From NCBI RefSeq assembly GCF_000429845.1, contig NZ_AUCQ01000028.1, forward strand, positions 1 through 64,000: a stretch of 64,000 bases of DNA, written 5' to 3'. The DNA is from Comamonas composti DSM 21721. GTDB lineage: Bacteria > Pseudomonadota > Gammaproteobacteria > Burkholderiales > Burkholderiaceae_C. Shown here piece by piece: positions 1-8,795 of the stretch. Under the pieces are notes generated by a model. The model was given only the letters and a program-made list of their open reading frames with translations, had not been told where the DNA came from and made no database searches. The translations under genes and the position numbers were made by a program. Every line of letters begins with the position of its first letter. Position 1 is the first letter of the stretch.

Positions 1-94
1 TGCTTGCACCCCGGTGCAAGCTGCGGCCCATCGACTCGAACTCATCCCGATTGCGCTCCAACGCGGCAGCGTAGAGATCGTAAACACGTTCTAA
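1..94 (-). repeat. MITE-like element, copy A (cut by window start)
   Basis: This is the reverse complement of the left part of the 267-bp element seen complete at 38757-39023 and 50701-50967. Its outer terminal repeat (GAACGTGTTTACGATCTC read on the minus strand) ends at position 91 and is followed by TAA at 92-94, which fits the 3-bp TNA target duplication of the other copies. The internal palindrome around 2-20 (GCTTGCACC / GGTGCAAGC) is also conserved. The other end lies outside the window. The last base of the element completes the stop codon of the MocR-type gene. Confidence 0.85.
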
Positions 95-1578
95 GAGTGT
101 CGGCCATCCCGGTAGTGCGCAAGCAGTTGCCCGAGTTTGGAGAAGGCCTTGGGCTGCTCCACCATGGGCACGGAAATGCGCAGCATGCTCGAACTTTGCT
201 GGGCCGGCGAGAACAGCAGGCCCGGCGCCAGCAACAGGCCCTGGGCTGCCGCGTGACGGGCCAGCACTTCGGAGTCCATGCCGCAGTCCACCCAGGCGAA
301 CATGCCGGCCTGGGGCTCCTGCAAGGGACGGCAGCCCAGGGCTTCGAGCTGGCGCAGGCAGCGGCTGCGCGCCCGGTCCACGCGCTCGCGCAAGCGCTCC
401 ACATGTTTGCGGTATTGGCCGTCGGCGAGCACGCGGTGCACCAGTTGCTCTCCGGGCAAGGCCGAGGTCAGCCCGCCCAGAAGCTTGTAGTCCACCAGCT
501 TGTGGATCAACTGCTCATGGGCCGCAACATAGCCTACGCGCAGGCTGCCGGCCAGGGTCTTGGAGTAACCCCCGATCAGCAGCACGCGCTGCAACCTGTC
601 CATGGCTGCGAGCCGCACGGGCGTGCCGGGCAGAAAGTCGGCATAGGTGTCGTCCTCTGCCAGGTAAAAATCATGCTGCTCCGCGATGCGCAGCACCTGA
701 TGGGCCACGCCCGCCGAGAGACTGTGGCCGGTTGGGTTGTGCACGGCGGTGTTGAGAATGAACAGCTTGGGTGCATGCTGGCGTGCCAGCCGCTCCAGCG
801 CCTCGACATCGGGGCCACCGGGCAGCCTTGGCACGCCGACCACATTCACGCCCTGGGCCATGAGCCGCCCGAAGACCAGGAACCAGCCCGGGTCTTCGAC
901 CAGCACGGTATCGCCTGCGCGCACCAGGCTGCGCGCAATCAGATCCAGCCCCTGGGTCACGCCGGCCACGGTCATCAGATTGCGCTCGGGGTGGGCCGGC
1001 ACGTCCTGCGCCTGGAGCTGGGAGGCCAGTTGCTGGCGCAGCGGCGCAAATCCCTGAGGCAGCCCGTAACTGAGCAGGCTGGGCCCGGCACTGCGGCCCA
1101 TGGCGCGCAGTGCCGAGCTCAGCATGTCCATGTCCATCCAGCTCGGAGGCAAAAGCCCTGCCCCGCCCGCCTGGCCCTGGCCTTCGCGGAACATGTTGCG
1201 CAGCAGATAGGCCGTATCGAAGGCCGCGCTGTGGGCCAGGGTCGAAGGGCCCGACGCTTCCGGCATGGGGGCCTCGGCCTGAACCTGGCGCAAGGCATTC
1301 ACAAAGAATCCGGCGCCGCGCCGCGAGTGCACCAGTCCCTGGGCCGCAAGCCTGTCATAGGCCTGGACCACGGTGTCGCGGCTGACCCCGGCCTGCTCGG
1401 CCAGGCTGCGCACCGAAGGCAGCCGCATACCTGCGCGCAGGCCATGCTGGCGTATCAGACTCGCGTAGTGGCCGACCAACTGCTCCACCAGAGAAAGCGG
1501 GGAAGAACGCAGCGGGCGCCAGCCCAAAGTCTGGATCTGGTTTACAGGATCCGGCATGGCGTGTGGATTGAGTGTCAT
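91..1578 (-). CDS. MocR/PdxR-type GntR regulator with aminotransferase domain
   Basis: A 495-residue transcriptional regulator with two parts. An N-terminal GntR winged helix (about residues 25-95, containing MRLPSVRSLAEQAGVSRDTV) should bind DNA. A class I/II aminotransferase-like domain fills the rest; Lys340 in the motif GGYSKTLAGS should carry pyridoxal phosphate. In the MocR family this domain senses PLP or an amino acid rather than acting as an enzyme. It is divergent from a LysE-type exporter 127 bp away, so it probably controls that gene and itself; this is inference. The stop codon TAG is formed at the junction with an inserted repeat element, so the original 3' end may have differed slightly. 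Starts at 1578 or 1557 are both possible. Confidence 0.85.
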   Translation of the reverse strand: MTLNPHAMPDPVNQIQTLGWRPLRSSPLSLVEQLVGHYASLIRQHGLRAGMRLPSVRSLAEQAGVSRDTVVQAYDRLAAQGLVHSRRGAGFFVNALRQVQAEAPMPEASGPSTLAHSAAFDTAYLLRNMFREGQGQAGGAGLLPPSWMDMDMLSSALRAMGRSAGPSLLSYGLPQGFAPLRQQLASQLQAQDVPAHPERNLMTVAGVTQGLDLIARSLVRAGDTVLVEDPGWFLVFGRLMAQGVNVVGVPRLPGGPDVEALERLARQHAPKLFILNTAVHNPTGHSLSAGVAHQVLRIAEQHDFYLAEDDTYADFLPGTPVRLAAMDRLQRVLLIGGYSKTLAGSLRVGYVAAHEQLIHKLVDYKLLGGLTSALPGEQLVHRVLADGQYRKHVERLRERVDRARSRCLRQLEALGCRPLQEPQAGMFAWVDCGMDSEVLARHAAAQGLLLAPGLLFSPAQQSSSMLRISVPMVEQPKAFSKLGQLLAHYRDGRHS

Positions 1579-1705
1579 GGTTGTGCAAGCAGGCCAGTTT
1601 TATATCTGCAGAGCAAAAGTGTACCGGTACTGTACTGAATTAAGGATCTAGCATCAACTCCTTGCCGCATTCCGGCGTGCATGACCAACCTGTGCCACAC
1701 CCATC
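1579..1705. promoter_or_regulatory. Divergent promoter region with GTACCGGTAC palindrome
   Basis: The 127-bp gap between the divergent MocR-type regulator and the LysE gene holds the perfect 10-bp palindrome GTACCGGTAC at 1621-1630, followed by a half-repeat TGTAC at 1631-1635. Its position between a regulator and its likely target makes it a candidate operator. No binding site is proven by sequence alone. Confidence 0.4.
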
Positions 1706-2314
1706 ATGAGTTACGAGCCATCCCAGACCTCTTTCCTGCTTCCCCTGGCCATGTTCAGCCTGGTCAGCTCCATCACCCCCGGCCCCAACAACGTCATGCT
1801 CACGGCATCGGGTGCCAGCTTTGGCTACCGCCGCAGCCTGCCGCATATGCTGGGCATCACGCTGGGTGCGGTATTCATGGTCTTGCTGATAGGGGCAGGC
1901 CTGGGCCAGCTCTTCGAGCGCGAGCCCTGGATCTATACCGCCCTCAAATACATTGGCGCGATCTATCTGGTCTGGCTGGCCTGGAAGATCGCCATCAGCG
2001 CAGCCGGGAGTGAGCAGGCCGCCGCCGCCAAGCCCTTCGGCTTTTGGCAGGCAGCGGCGTTTCAGTGGGTCAATCCCAAGGCCTGGATCATGACCATCGG
2101 CGTCATTGCCACCTATACGCCGCGCGAGAATTTCCTGCTCAATCTGCTGCTCTCGGCCCTGGTCCTGGGGCTGGTCAATTACCCGAGCATCAGCGTCTGG
2201 ACCTTGTTCGGCAGCGCGGTGGGCAAGGCCTTGCGCTCGCCCCAGGCCTTGCGCTGCTTCAACGGCCTCATGGCCGGACTGCTGCTGCTGTCGCTTTACC
2301 CGGTGCTGCTTTGA
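1706..2314 (+). CDS. LysE/RhtB-family amino-acid exporter
   Basis: A 202-residue inner-membrane protein of the LysE translocator family, the usual length for the group. The N-terminal motif SSITPGPNNVMLTASG is the family signature, and about six hydrophobic segments follow. These proteins export amino acids or related metabolites by proton exchange; the substrate here cannot be read from sequence. It is divergent from a MocR-type regulator, a common pairing. It converges with the aldo/keto reductase gene, whose stop codon lies 15 bp beyond its own. Confidence 0.85.
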   Translation: MSYEPSQTSFLLPLAMFSLVSSITPGPNNVMLTASGASFGYRRSLPHMLGITLGAVFMVLLIGAGLGQLFEREPWIYTALKYIGAIYLVWLAWKIAISAAGSEQAAAAKPFGFWQAAAFQWVNPKAWIMTIGVIATYTPRENFLLNLLLSALVLGLVNYPSISVWTLFGSAVGKALRSPQALRCFNGLMAGLLLLSLYPVLL

Positions 2315-2329
2315 AGAGCGCTGACGCGA

Positions 2330-3346
2330 TCAACGGGCCTCGAACGCAAACTTCTCGGTATCCACCTCGCGCTGCGATCCCAGCGCATAGCGGTCCCCCG
2401 CAATGCGCTCGGGCTTGAACAGCTCGTCGAGCTCGGCCAGCAGGCCGGCATCTAGCCTGACCGAGCCACCACGCAAATCCTCATGCAGGTGCTCCACGCT
2501 GGTGGTTCCGGGCAAGGCGATCACATGCTGGCCCTGGTGCAGCACCCAGGCTATGGCCAGCTCGGCCAGCGTGCAGTCCGCACGCTCGGCAATCGACTGC
2601 ATGGGAGCCAGCAGCTTGAGGTTTTGTGCATAGACCGCAGGCGCAAAACGCGGCATGGCCGCGCGTATATCGCCTTTGACGAAGTTGCCGGTGTCCTGCA
2701 GCTTGCCTGTGAGAAAGGCGCGGCCCAGCGGGCTGAAGGCCACGTAGGCAATGCCCAGCTCCTTGCAGGCGGCCAGCGTGCCCAGCTCGGCGTTGCGCGA
2801 CCACAGCGAATATTCGCTTTGCAGCGCAACGATGGGATGGGTTGCATGGCCGCGGCGCAGCGTGTCCACGCCGACTTCGGACAGGCCCAGAGCCCGGACC
2901 TTGCCCTCTTCCACAAGGCGCGACATCTCGCCCACGGATTCCTCTATGGGCACACGCGGATCCCAGCGGTGCAGGTAGTAGAGATCGATGACGTCCGTGC
3001 CCAGGCGCTGCAGGCTGTCCTCACAGTTCTTGCGCAGAGTCTTGGGATGGCCGTCGATCACGCGGCGCATGACGCCGTCTTCGCCGCGCACGCCCGCCAT
3101 GCCGCATTTGCTGGCCAGGGTGATGCGATCCCTGTGGGGCTTGAGCACCGGGCCGATCAAGGCCTCGCTGGCACCAAAGCCATAGAGCGCAGCCGTGTCG
3201 AACAGGGTCACGCCTGCATCCAGGGCCGCGTGCAGCACGGCCTTGGATTGCTCCTCGCTGGGCGAGTTGCCGTAGGCATGGCAGAAATTCATGCAGCCCA
3301 GGCCGATGGAGCGGACCGAGAAGGAGCCGATGGGGCGACTGTCCAT
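2330..3346 (-). CDS. Aldo/keto reductase
   Basis: A 338-residue NADPH-dependent oxidoreductase with a TIM-barrel fold. The catalytic tetrad is visible: Asp and Tyr in FDTAALYGFG, Lys in ASKCGM, His in YYLHRW. The C-terminal part has the SPLGRAFLTG and cofactor-loop ALPGTTSVEH motifs. I chose the ATG at 3346 (MDSRPIG) because AAAGGA lies 7-8 nt upstream; an ATG at 3355 would put the purine-rich stretch directly against the start. The gene follows pmdC on the same strand but is separated by a dispersed repeat and a strong terminator, so it is probably not simply a member of the pmd operon. Substrate unknown. Confidence 0.82.
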   Translation of the reverse strand: MDSRPIGSFSVRSIGLGCMNFCHAYGNSPSEEQSKAVLHAALDAGVTLFDTAALYGFGASEALIGPVLKPHRDRITLASKCGMAGVRGEDGVMRRVIDGHPKTLRKNCEDSLQRLGTDVIDLYYLHRWDPRVPIEESVGEMSRLVEEGKVRALGLSEVGVDTLRRGHATHPIVALQSEYSLWSRNAELGTLAACKELGIAYVAFSPLGRAFLTGKLQDTGNFVKGDIRAAMPRFAPAVYAQNLKLLAPMQSIAERADCTLAELAIAWVLHQGQHVIALPGTTSVEHLHEDLRGGSVRLDAGLLAELDELFKPERIAGDRYALGSQREVDTEKFAFEAR

Positions 3347-3368
3347 TGTGTTCATCCTTTGTCTGGCG

Positions 3369-3406
3369 AAAAAGCCCGCGCCCCCTGATTTTTCGGGGCG
3401 CGGGCT
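3369..3406 (-). terminator. Rho-independent terminator downstream of pmdC
   Basis: On the minus strand a perfect 12-bp GC-rich stem (AGCCCGCGCCCC, 3373-3384, paired with 3395-3406) is followed by five T residues. It lies about 250 bp past the pmdC stop and only about 20 bp before the aldo/keto reductase start, so it should end most pmd transcripts. Confidence 0.8.
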
Positions 3407-3544
3407 GCTGGTCGCGATGCTGGCAAGTCTATGGGGAATTTGAAACTTGAGCTGGAACAGGCCCATGAAGCAGGCACAGCGCAACCTCTACCCCACAACG
3501 GCAAGACAGCCCCTCAGGCTGGGCACTGCTCGCACTGCATCAAA

Positions 3545-3655
3545 CTGGCCGTGGCCCAAGCCAGAGACAGCGAGCAAGGGCCGCCCCGCCGCGAAGCTGT
3601 CGTCCCCCTCCCGCAGAAAGAGGGGGAAGGCGCGTCAGCGACTCAGGGGGTGTTG
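3545..3655. repeat. Dispersed intergenic repeat, C-rich family, copy 1
   Basis: The stretch GCAAGGGCCGCCCCGCCGCG ... GACTCAGGGGG resembles 6015-6134 in the same orientation and 48225-48400 inverted. The shared blocks are GCAAGGGCC, CCCCGCCGCGAAG, GTCCCCCT, GGAAGGCGC and GACTCAGGGGG. It fills the gap next to the pmdC stop codon. With the terminator at 3369-3406 it accounts for the 309-bp gene-free stretch 3347-3655. Confidence 0.7.
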
Positions 3656-4612
3656 TTAAGAGTTCAGTTGCTGCTCGAGGTCGTGCAGCACCTCGTAGCA
3701 GGCCAGCACCTGGGCCACGCTGGAGTTGGGCTCGCGGCCTTCACGTATGGCTGCGAAGAATTCACGGTCCTGCAGCTCGATGCCGTTCATGGACACATCG
3801 ACCTGGGAGACATCGATCTTCTCCTCCTTGCCGTTGACCAGGTCGTCATAGCGCGCGATATAGGTGCCCGTGTCGCCGATATAGCGAAAGAACGTGCCCA
3901 GGGGGCCATCGTTGTTGAACGACAGGCTCAGCGTGCAGATCGCGCCGTTGGCGGCCTTCAACTGAATGCTCATGTCCATGGCAATGCCCAGTTCGGGGTG
4001 GATGGGCCCTTGCACGGCGTTTGCCTTCACGATGGGGCTGCCGGCCTGGTAGGCAAACAGGTCCACGGTGTGGGCCGCGTGGTGCCACAGCAGGTGATCG
4101 GTCCAGCTGCGCGCCTGGCCCAGGGCGTTCATGTTCGTGCGGCGAAAGAAATAGGTCTGCACATCCATTTGCTGGATGTTGAACTCGCCGGCCTGGATCT
4201 TTTTGTGCATCCACTGGTGGCTGGGATTGAAGCGGCGCGTATGGCCGCACATGGCGACCAGACCGGTCTTCTTTTGCAACGCCACCACGGCCTGGGCCTG
4301 CTCCAGGCTGTCGGCCAGTGGAATCTCGACCTGCACATGCTTGCCGGCCTGCATGCACTGAATGGCCTGAGCCGCATGCATTTGCGTGGGCGTGCACAGG
4401 ATCACGGCATCGACTTCGGGCAGGGCCAGGCTGTCGGCCAGGTCCGTGGTCACATGCTGGATGCCGTATTTGTCGGCGACTTCCTGGGTCTTGGCCAGGT
4501 CGCGGCTGATCAGGGAGACGACTTCCACGCCGTCAATGTTCTTGATGCCGTCCAGGTGCTTGATGCCAAAGGCACCTGCGCCCGCGAGGGCGACTTTGAT
4601 GGTCTTGCTCAT
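3656..4612 (-). CDS. pmdC: 4-carboxy-2-hydroxymuconate-6-semialdehyde dehydrogenase
   Basis: A 318-residue GFO/IDH/MocA-type oxidoreductase (LigC/PmdC family). The N-terminal Rossmann motif ALAGAGAFGIKHLDGI binds NAD(P). The conserved VQVEIPLADS block (the EKP-like position of the superfamily) and HAAHTVDLFAYQ follow. It oxidises the hemiacetal form of the ring-cleavage product to 2-pyrone-4,6-dicarboxylate. Its ATG directly abuts the pmdB stop codon (TAA at 4613-4615), so the two are surely cotranscribed. Last gene of the operon. Assignment rests on family resemblance plus the complete surrounding pathway. Confidence 0.93.
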   Translation of the reverse strand: MSKTIKVALAGAGAFGIKHLDGIKNIDGVEVVSLISRDLAKTQEVADKYGIQHVTTDLADSLALPEVDAVILCTPTQMHAAQAIQCMQAGKHVQVEIPLADSLEQAQAVVALQKKTGLVAMCGHTRRFNPSHQWMHKKIQAGEFNIQQMDVQTYFFRRTNMNALGQARSWTDHLLWHHAAHTVDLFAYQAGSPIVKANAVQGPIHPELGIAMDMSIQLKAANGAICTLSLSFNNDGPLGTFFRYIGDTGTYIARYDDLVNGKEEKIDVSQVDVSMNGIELQDREFFAAIREGREPNSSVAQVLACYEVLHDLEQQLNS

Positions 4613-5485
<873 letters not shown>

Positions 5486-5935
5486 TCAGTTGCCTTCCTT
5501 GTTGTTCTTGCCTGCGCCGCCTTGCGGCTGGCGGTGGTCCTGGGCATCGCCGTCCTCGCCCACATAGCGGTTGCCCTCGGCCGAGCGGCCGCCCGAGACC
5601 ATCATGGCGCGGTACTCGTCCTCGCTCATGCCCGTCATGGAGCCGGCCATCTGCTGAAAGCTCTTGCCATCGGTGGCGCCGATCTTCGCAAGAAAATAAA
5701 TATTTCCGCCCGTGCGCATGCACCAGTTCAGATCGCGCGCCAGCACGGCCTGCTTTTGCTCCTCGCTCATGGCCCACTCGTCCAGATAGGCGCGCTCGTC
5801 GGCCTTGAAGCGCTCGCGGTTCTCGGCCTTCATCAGCGACATGCAAAACTGGTTGAGCCAGTAACCCTTGCGCGACTGCTCGGCATCAAAAATGATGGTG
5901 CCGGGCACGTCCAGATAAGGTTTTTCCAGTGCCAT
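5486..5935 (-). CDS. pmdA: Protocatechuate 4,5-dioxygenase, alpha subunit
   Basis: A 149-residue LigA-type small subunit, with the family motifs KPYLDVPGT, GYWLNQFCMSL and NWCMRTGGNIYFLAKIG. LigA folds over the LigB active site and contributes to substrate binding. A good ribosome site (AAAAGGAG) precedes the ATG. It is followed 3 bp later by pmdB. The C-terminal tail (QPQGGAGKNNKEGN) is hydrophilic and Gly-rich. The 199-bp gap upstream, toward pmdD, carries a dispersed repeat and is unusually wide for this operon. Confidence 0.95.
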   Translation of the reverse strand: MALEKPYLDVPGTIIFDAEQSRKGYWLNQFCMSLMKAENRERFKADERAYLDEWAMSEEQKQAVLARDLNWCMRTGGNIYFLAKIGATDGKSFQQMAGSMTGMSEDEYRAMMVSGGRSAEGNRYVGEDGDAQDHRQPQGGAGKNNKEGN

Positions 5936-6014
5936 GATTTCTCCTTTTCAACTCTTTTAATTCCTGCCAGAGGCGTTAACCAGAACCCGTCCTCATTCAA
6001 GGGGCGAGAAAGTC

Positions 6015-6134
6015 ATGCCAGGGGTACAGCGCACAAGACTGGCAGAGCCCGACTCAGGGGCATCAAGCAAGGGCCTCCCCGCCGCGAAGATGCCGTCCCC
6101 CTGGAGGGAAGGCGCCGCAGGCGACTCAGGGGGA
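6015..6134. repeat. Dispersed intergenic repeat, C-rich family, copy 2, inside the pmd operon
   Basis: Same orientation as the copy at 3545-3655. Shared blocks include GCAAGGGCC, CCCCGCCGCGAAG, GTCCCCCT, GGAAGGCGC and GACTCAGGGGG. It ends directly against the pmdD stop codon (6135-6137) and fills most of the 199-bp gap between pmdD and pmdA. Confidence 0.7.
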
Positions 6135-7052
6135 TCAAGCCTCCTCCATCCAATACAGGCGAAGCGGGTTGTCCACCAGCAGCTTTTGCTGCAGCTCGGC
6201 CGTGGGAGCGATCTGCGGGATGAAGTCCACCAGCAGGCCATCATCGGGCATATGGTCCTTCAGATTGGGGTGCGGCCAGTCGGTTCCCCAGAGCACGCGA
6301 TCCGGGAACTCCTCGACCACGCGGCGCGCAAAAGGCACCACGTCCTGGTAGGCATTTTGCTCGCCGTCCAGCGCCTTGGGGCCGCTCACCGACAAACGCT
6401 CGGGGCAGGAGACCTTGCTCCAGACGTTGTCATGCTCGCGCATGAACTTGAGGAACAGCGCGAACTCCTCGCTGTCCACACCCTTGGCCACATCGGGGCG
6501 GCCCATGTGGTCCACAACCACGGTGGTGGGCAAGGCGGTGAAGAAGTCCCACAGCTCGGGCAGGTCCACGGCCTCGAAGTAGATCACCACATGCCAGCCG
6601 AGCTTGGCGATACGGCCCGCGATCTCCATGAGCTCGTCCTTGGGCGTGAAGTCCACGAGACGCTTGACGAAGTTGAAGCGCACGCCGCGCACACCGGCCG
6701 CGTGCAGCTCCTGCAGCTCTTCATCCGTGATGCTGCGCCTGACCGTGGCCACGCCGCGTGCTTTGCCATTGCTGGCCTTGCAGGCATCGACCATGGCGCG
6801 GTTGTCGGCGCCGTGGCAGGTGGCCTGCACGATCACGTTGCGTTCGAAGCCCAGGTGATCGCGCAGCGCGAACAGCTGGGCCTTGCTGGCGTCGCAAGGC
6901 GTGTACTTGCGCTCGGGCGCAAAGGGAAATTCCGCGCCCGGCCCGAAGACGTGGCAGTGGGCGTCCACGGCGCCCGCAGGCAGTTGGAACCTGGGTTTGC
7001 TGGGGCCGGCATACCAGTCCAGCCAGCCAGGGGTTTTTTCAAATGCGCTCAT
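6135..7052 (-). CDS. pmdD: 2-pyrone-4,6-dicarboxylate hydrolase
   Basis: A 305-residue amidohydrolase-superfamily protein (LigI family) that opens 2-pyrone-4,6-dicarboxylate to 4-oxalomesaconate. The metal-site motif AVDAHCHVFGPG lies near residue 30, and the C-terminal VLWGTDWPHPNLKD contains the conserved Asp. LigI differs from most relatives in working without a bound metal; that is family knowledge. Its ATG overlaps the stop of the preceding NAD-binding gene (ATGA, 7049-7052), implying translational coupling. Confidence 0.94.
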   Translation of the reverse strand: MSAFEKTPGWLDWYAGPSKPRFQLPAGAVDAHCHVFGPGAEFPFAPERKYTPCDASKAQLFALRDHLGFERNVIVQATCHGADNRAMVDACKASNGKARGVATVRRSITDEELQELHAAGVRGVRFNFVKRLVDFTPKDELMEIAGRIAKLGWHVVIYFEAVDLPELWDFFTALPTTVVVDHMGRPDVAKGVDSEEFALFLKFMREHDNVWSKVSCPERLSVSGPKALDGEQNAYQDVVPFARRVVEEFPDRVLWGTDWPHPNLKDHMPDDGLLVDFIPQIAPTAELQQKLLVDNPLRLYWMEEA

Positions 7053-7981
7053 GCTTTTTTGTCCTTGAGAAATTGCAGCAGACGGTCGGCCTCGGTGCGC
7101 CAGTCGGCACTGCGCGCAAAGCCTGGCTGGCCGGGCTCGCCGAAGATGCCGGCCTGGGATAGATCGGCCATGAAAGCCTGGCGCTCGGCCGTACCCTGGG
7201 CGGAAAACGCGGGCATGCCCGTGTCGCGCACGGTGTTGGCGGACTCGAACATTTCCTCGCTGCGGCGCCGGCCATGCTCGATCACGCGCTGAAAGAAATA
7301 CGCGCCCAGCTTTTCCCAGTCCATGCCGGGAAAGGTCTCGTGCAGCGAGGCCAGAACCTCGTCCTCCACGCCGTAATGGCGCGCCGCGCTAAAGCTTTCG
7401 ATGACCATGGCCTCCAGGCCCTTGATCATCACGCTGCGGCACATCTTGGTGGCCGAGGCCACGCCCAGCCTGTCGCTGGCGACCTTGGCATCAAAGCCCA
7501 GCGGGTTGATCTGCGCGGCCAGCGCGGCCGCGAAGGCCCCGCCCAGCAGCAGCGGCACCTTGATGCGGTAAGGCGGAATGCTGGTCATGACCGCGCCTTC
7601 CACATAGCGCGCGCCGCCCGCATCGATGAGCGCCCCCGCAGCCTGCTTGGCGCCCGGCGAGGCCGAGTTGAAGTCCAGGTAGAAGGCGCCCGCACGCATG
7701 GCAGGCGCGCAGGCCCTGGCCGCGATCAGGGTCTGGCTGGCCGTGACTGCGCTGATCACGAAGTCGCTGGCGCCGGCCAGGGCCTCGTGACTGCCCGCGA
7801 GCTGCACGCCGTGCTGCTGCGCATGCGCGCGCAGCGGCGTCTGGGCTGCCGTGCCCAGCTTGAGGTCGAAGGCCGCGACCGGCAGCCCCTGGGCGCGCAA
7901 GTCCTCGGCCAGGATGCGGCCCACCTCGCCATAACCGACCAGGCCTATGCGCCAGTCGCCAGAAGATGCGGGAATGCTCAT
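7049..7981 (-). CDS. NAD-binding 6-phosphogluconate-dehydrogenase-like protein (DUF1932) in the pmd operon
   Basis: A 310-residue protein with an N-terminal Rossmann domain (IGLVGYGEVGRILAEDL) and a C-terminal alpha-helical domain of the DUF1932 type (about residues 195-265, with KMCRSVMIKGLEAMVIESF). This is the layout of beta-hydroxyacid dehydrogenases and imine reductases. It sits between the aldolase gene (15 bp gap) and pmdD (4-bp overlap), so it is fully part of the operon. None of the known steps from protocatechuate to pyruvate and oxaloacetate needs it, because pmdC already supplies the dehydrogenase. I recall an unassigned orf1 in the same place between ligK and ligI of Sphingobium SYK-6. 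Function not assigned. Confidence 0.8.
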   Translation of the reverse strand: MSIPASSGDWRIGLVGYGEVGRILAEDLRAQGLPVAAFDLKLGTAAQTPLRAHAQQHGVQLAGSHEALAGASDFVISAVTASQTLIAARACAPAMRAGAFYLDFNSASPGAKQAAGALIDAGGARYVEGAVMTSIPPYRIKVPLLLGGAFAAALAAQINPLGFDAKVASDRLGVASATKMCRSVMIKGLEAMVIESFSAARHYGVEDEVLASLHETFPGMDWEKLGAYFFQRVIEHGRRRSEEMFESANTVRDTGMPAFSAQGTAERQAFMADLSQAGIFGEPGQPGFARSADWRTEADRLLQFLKDKKA

Positions 7982-7996
7982 GCGCCCTGCCCCTTC

Positions 7997-8680
7997 TCAG
8001 CCCTTGTACGTGAGGCCGGCCTTTTCCAGCGGCTCGCGCATCTTGTACATGTCCAGGCCCAGAACGCCCGAAGCCAGTTTGGCGCGCTTTTCGCCTTCGA
8101 AGCTTTCGCGCTTTTGCGCGGCTTCCAGAGTGGCCACGGCCTTGTCGCGCGGCACGCAGACCACGCCGTCGTCGTCGGCCACGATGACGTCGCCGGGCGT
8201 GACCCACATGCCTGCGCAGACCACGGGGATGTTCACCGAGCCCAGCGTGGCCTTGATCGTGCCCTTGGAGGAGATCGCACGGCTCCACACGGGAAAGTTC
8301 ATCTCCTGCAGGGTCTTCACGTCGCGCACGCCGGCATCGATGATCAACGCGCGCGCGCCGCGGGCCTGGAAGCTCGTGGCCAGCAGGTCGCCGAAGTAGC
8401 CGTCCATGCACTCGCTGGTCACGGCCGCGACCACGATGTCGCCGGGCTGGATCTGCTCGGCCGCCACATGCATCATCCAGTTGTCGCCGGGCTGCAGCAG
8501 CACGGTCACGGCCGTGCCCGAGACCTGCTGGCCCGCGTAGATGGGACGCATATAGGGCTTGAGCAGGCCGACACGGCCCATGGCCTCGTGCACCGTGGCC
8601 GAGCCCAGAGCGGCCAGGCCGTCGGCAGCCGCGCGGTCGGCGCGCTGGATGTTGCGGTAAACGACTCCGAGTTCGTACAT
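7997..8680 (-). CDS. pmdF: 4-carboxy-4-hydroxy-2-oxoadipate (CHA) aldolase
   Basis: A 227-residue class II aldolase of the RraA/HMG-CHA aldolase family. It splits CHA to pyruvate and oxaloacetate and also decarboxylates oxaloacetate in characterised relatives. The motif [15 protein letters not shown] carries the conserved Arg-Asp pair near residues 115-125 used for substrate and divalent metal; [13 protein letters not shown] follows. The start at 8680 ([10 protein letters not shown]) is set by an AGGAG 8 nt upstream. The 115-bp gap before it holds a long hairpin repeat. Confidence 0.94.
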   Translation of the reverse strand: MYELGVVYRNIQRADRAAADGLAALGSATVHEAMGRVGLLKPYMRPIYAGQQVSGTAVTVLLQPGDNWMMHVAAEQIQPGDIVVAAVTSECMDGYFGDLLATSFQARGARALIIDAGVRDVKTLQEMNFPVWSRAISSKGTIKATLGSVNIPVVCAGMWVTPGDVIVADDDGVVCVPRDKAVATLEAAQKRESFEGEKRAKLASGVLGLDMYKMREPLEKAGLTYKG

Positions 8681-8707
8681 GTCTTTCTCCTGAGAATGCT
8701 GAAAAGT

Positions 8708-8785
8708 GAGCTGCTTGCGCTTGCCCTGCTTCATATTCAGATAGCTTTGTATCTGAAATGCTTATGTAGCAAGCGCTACCAGCTC
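8708..8785. repeat. Long inverted repeat of the CAAGCGCT family between pmdE and pmdF
   Basis: Outer arms GAGCTGCTTGCGCTTG (8708-8723) and CAAGCGCTACCAGCTC (8770-8785) pair at 14 of 16 positions. A nested perfect 7-bp stem, TCAGATA/TATCTGA, lies at 8737-8756. The outer arms resemble the hairpin at 42387-42462, and related half-copies occur near 12545, 12630, 24003 and 26540. There is no U-tract. Inside an operon it could stabilise or separate mRNA segments; that is inference. Confidence 0.7.
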
Positions 8786-8795
8786 CTCTTTCTGA

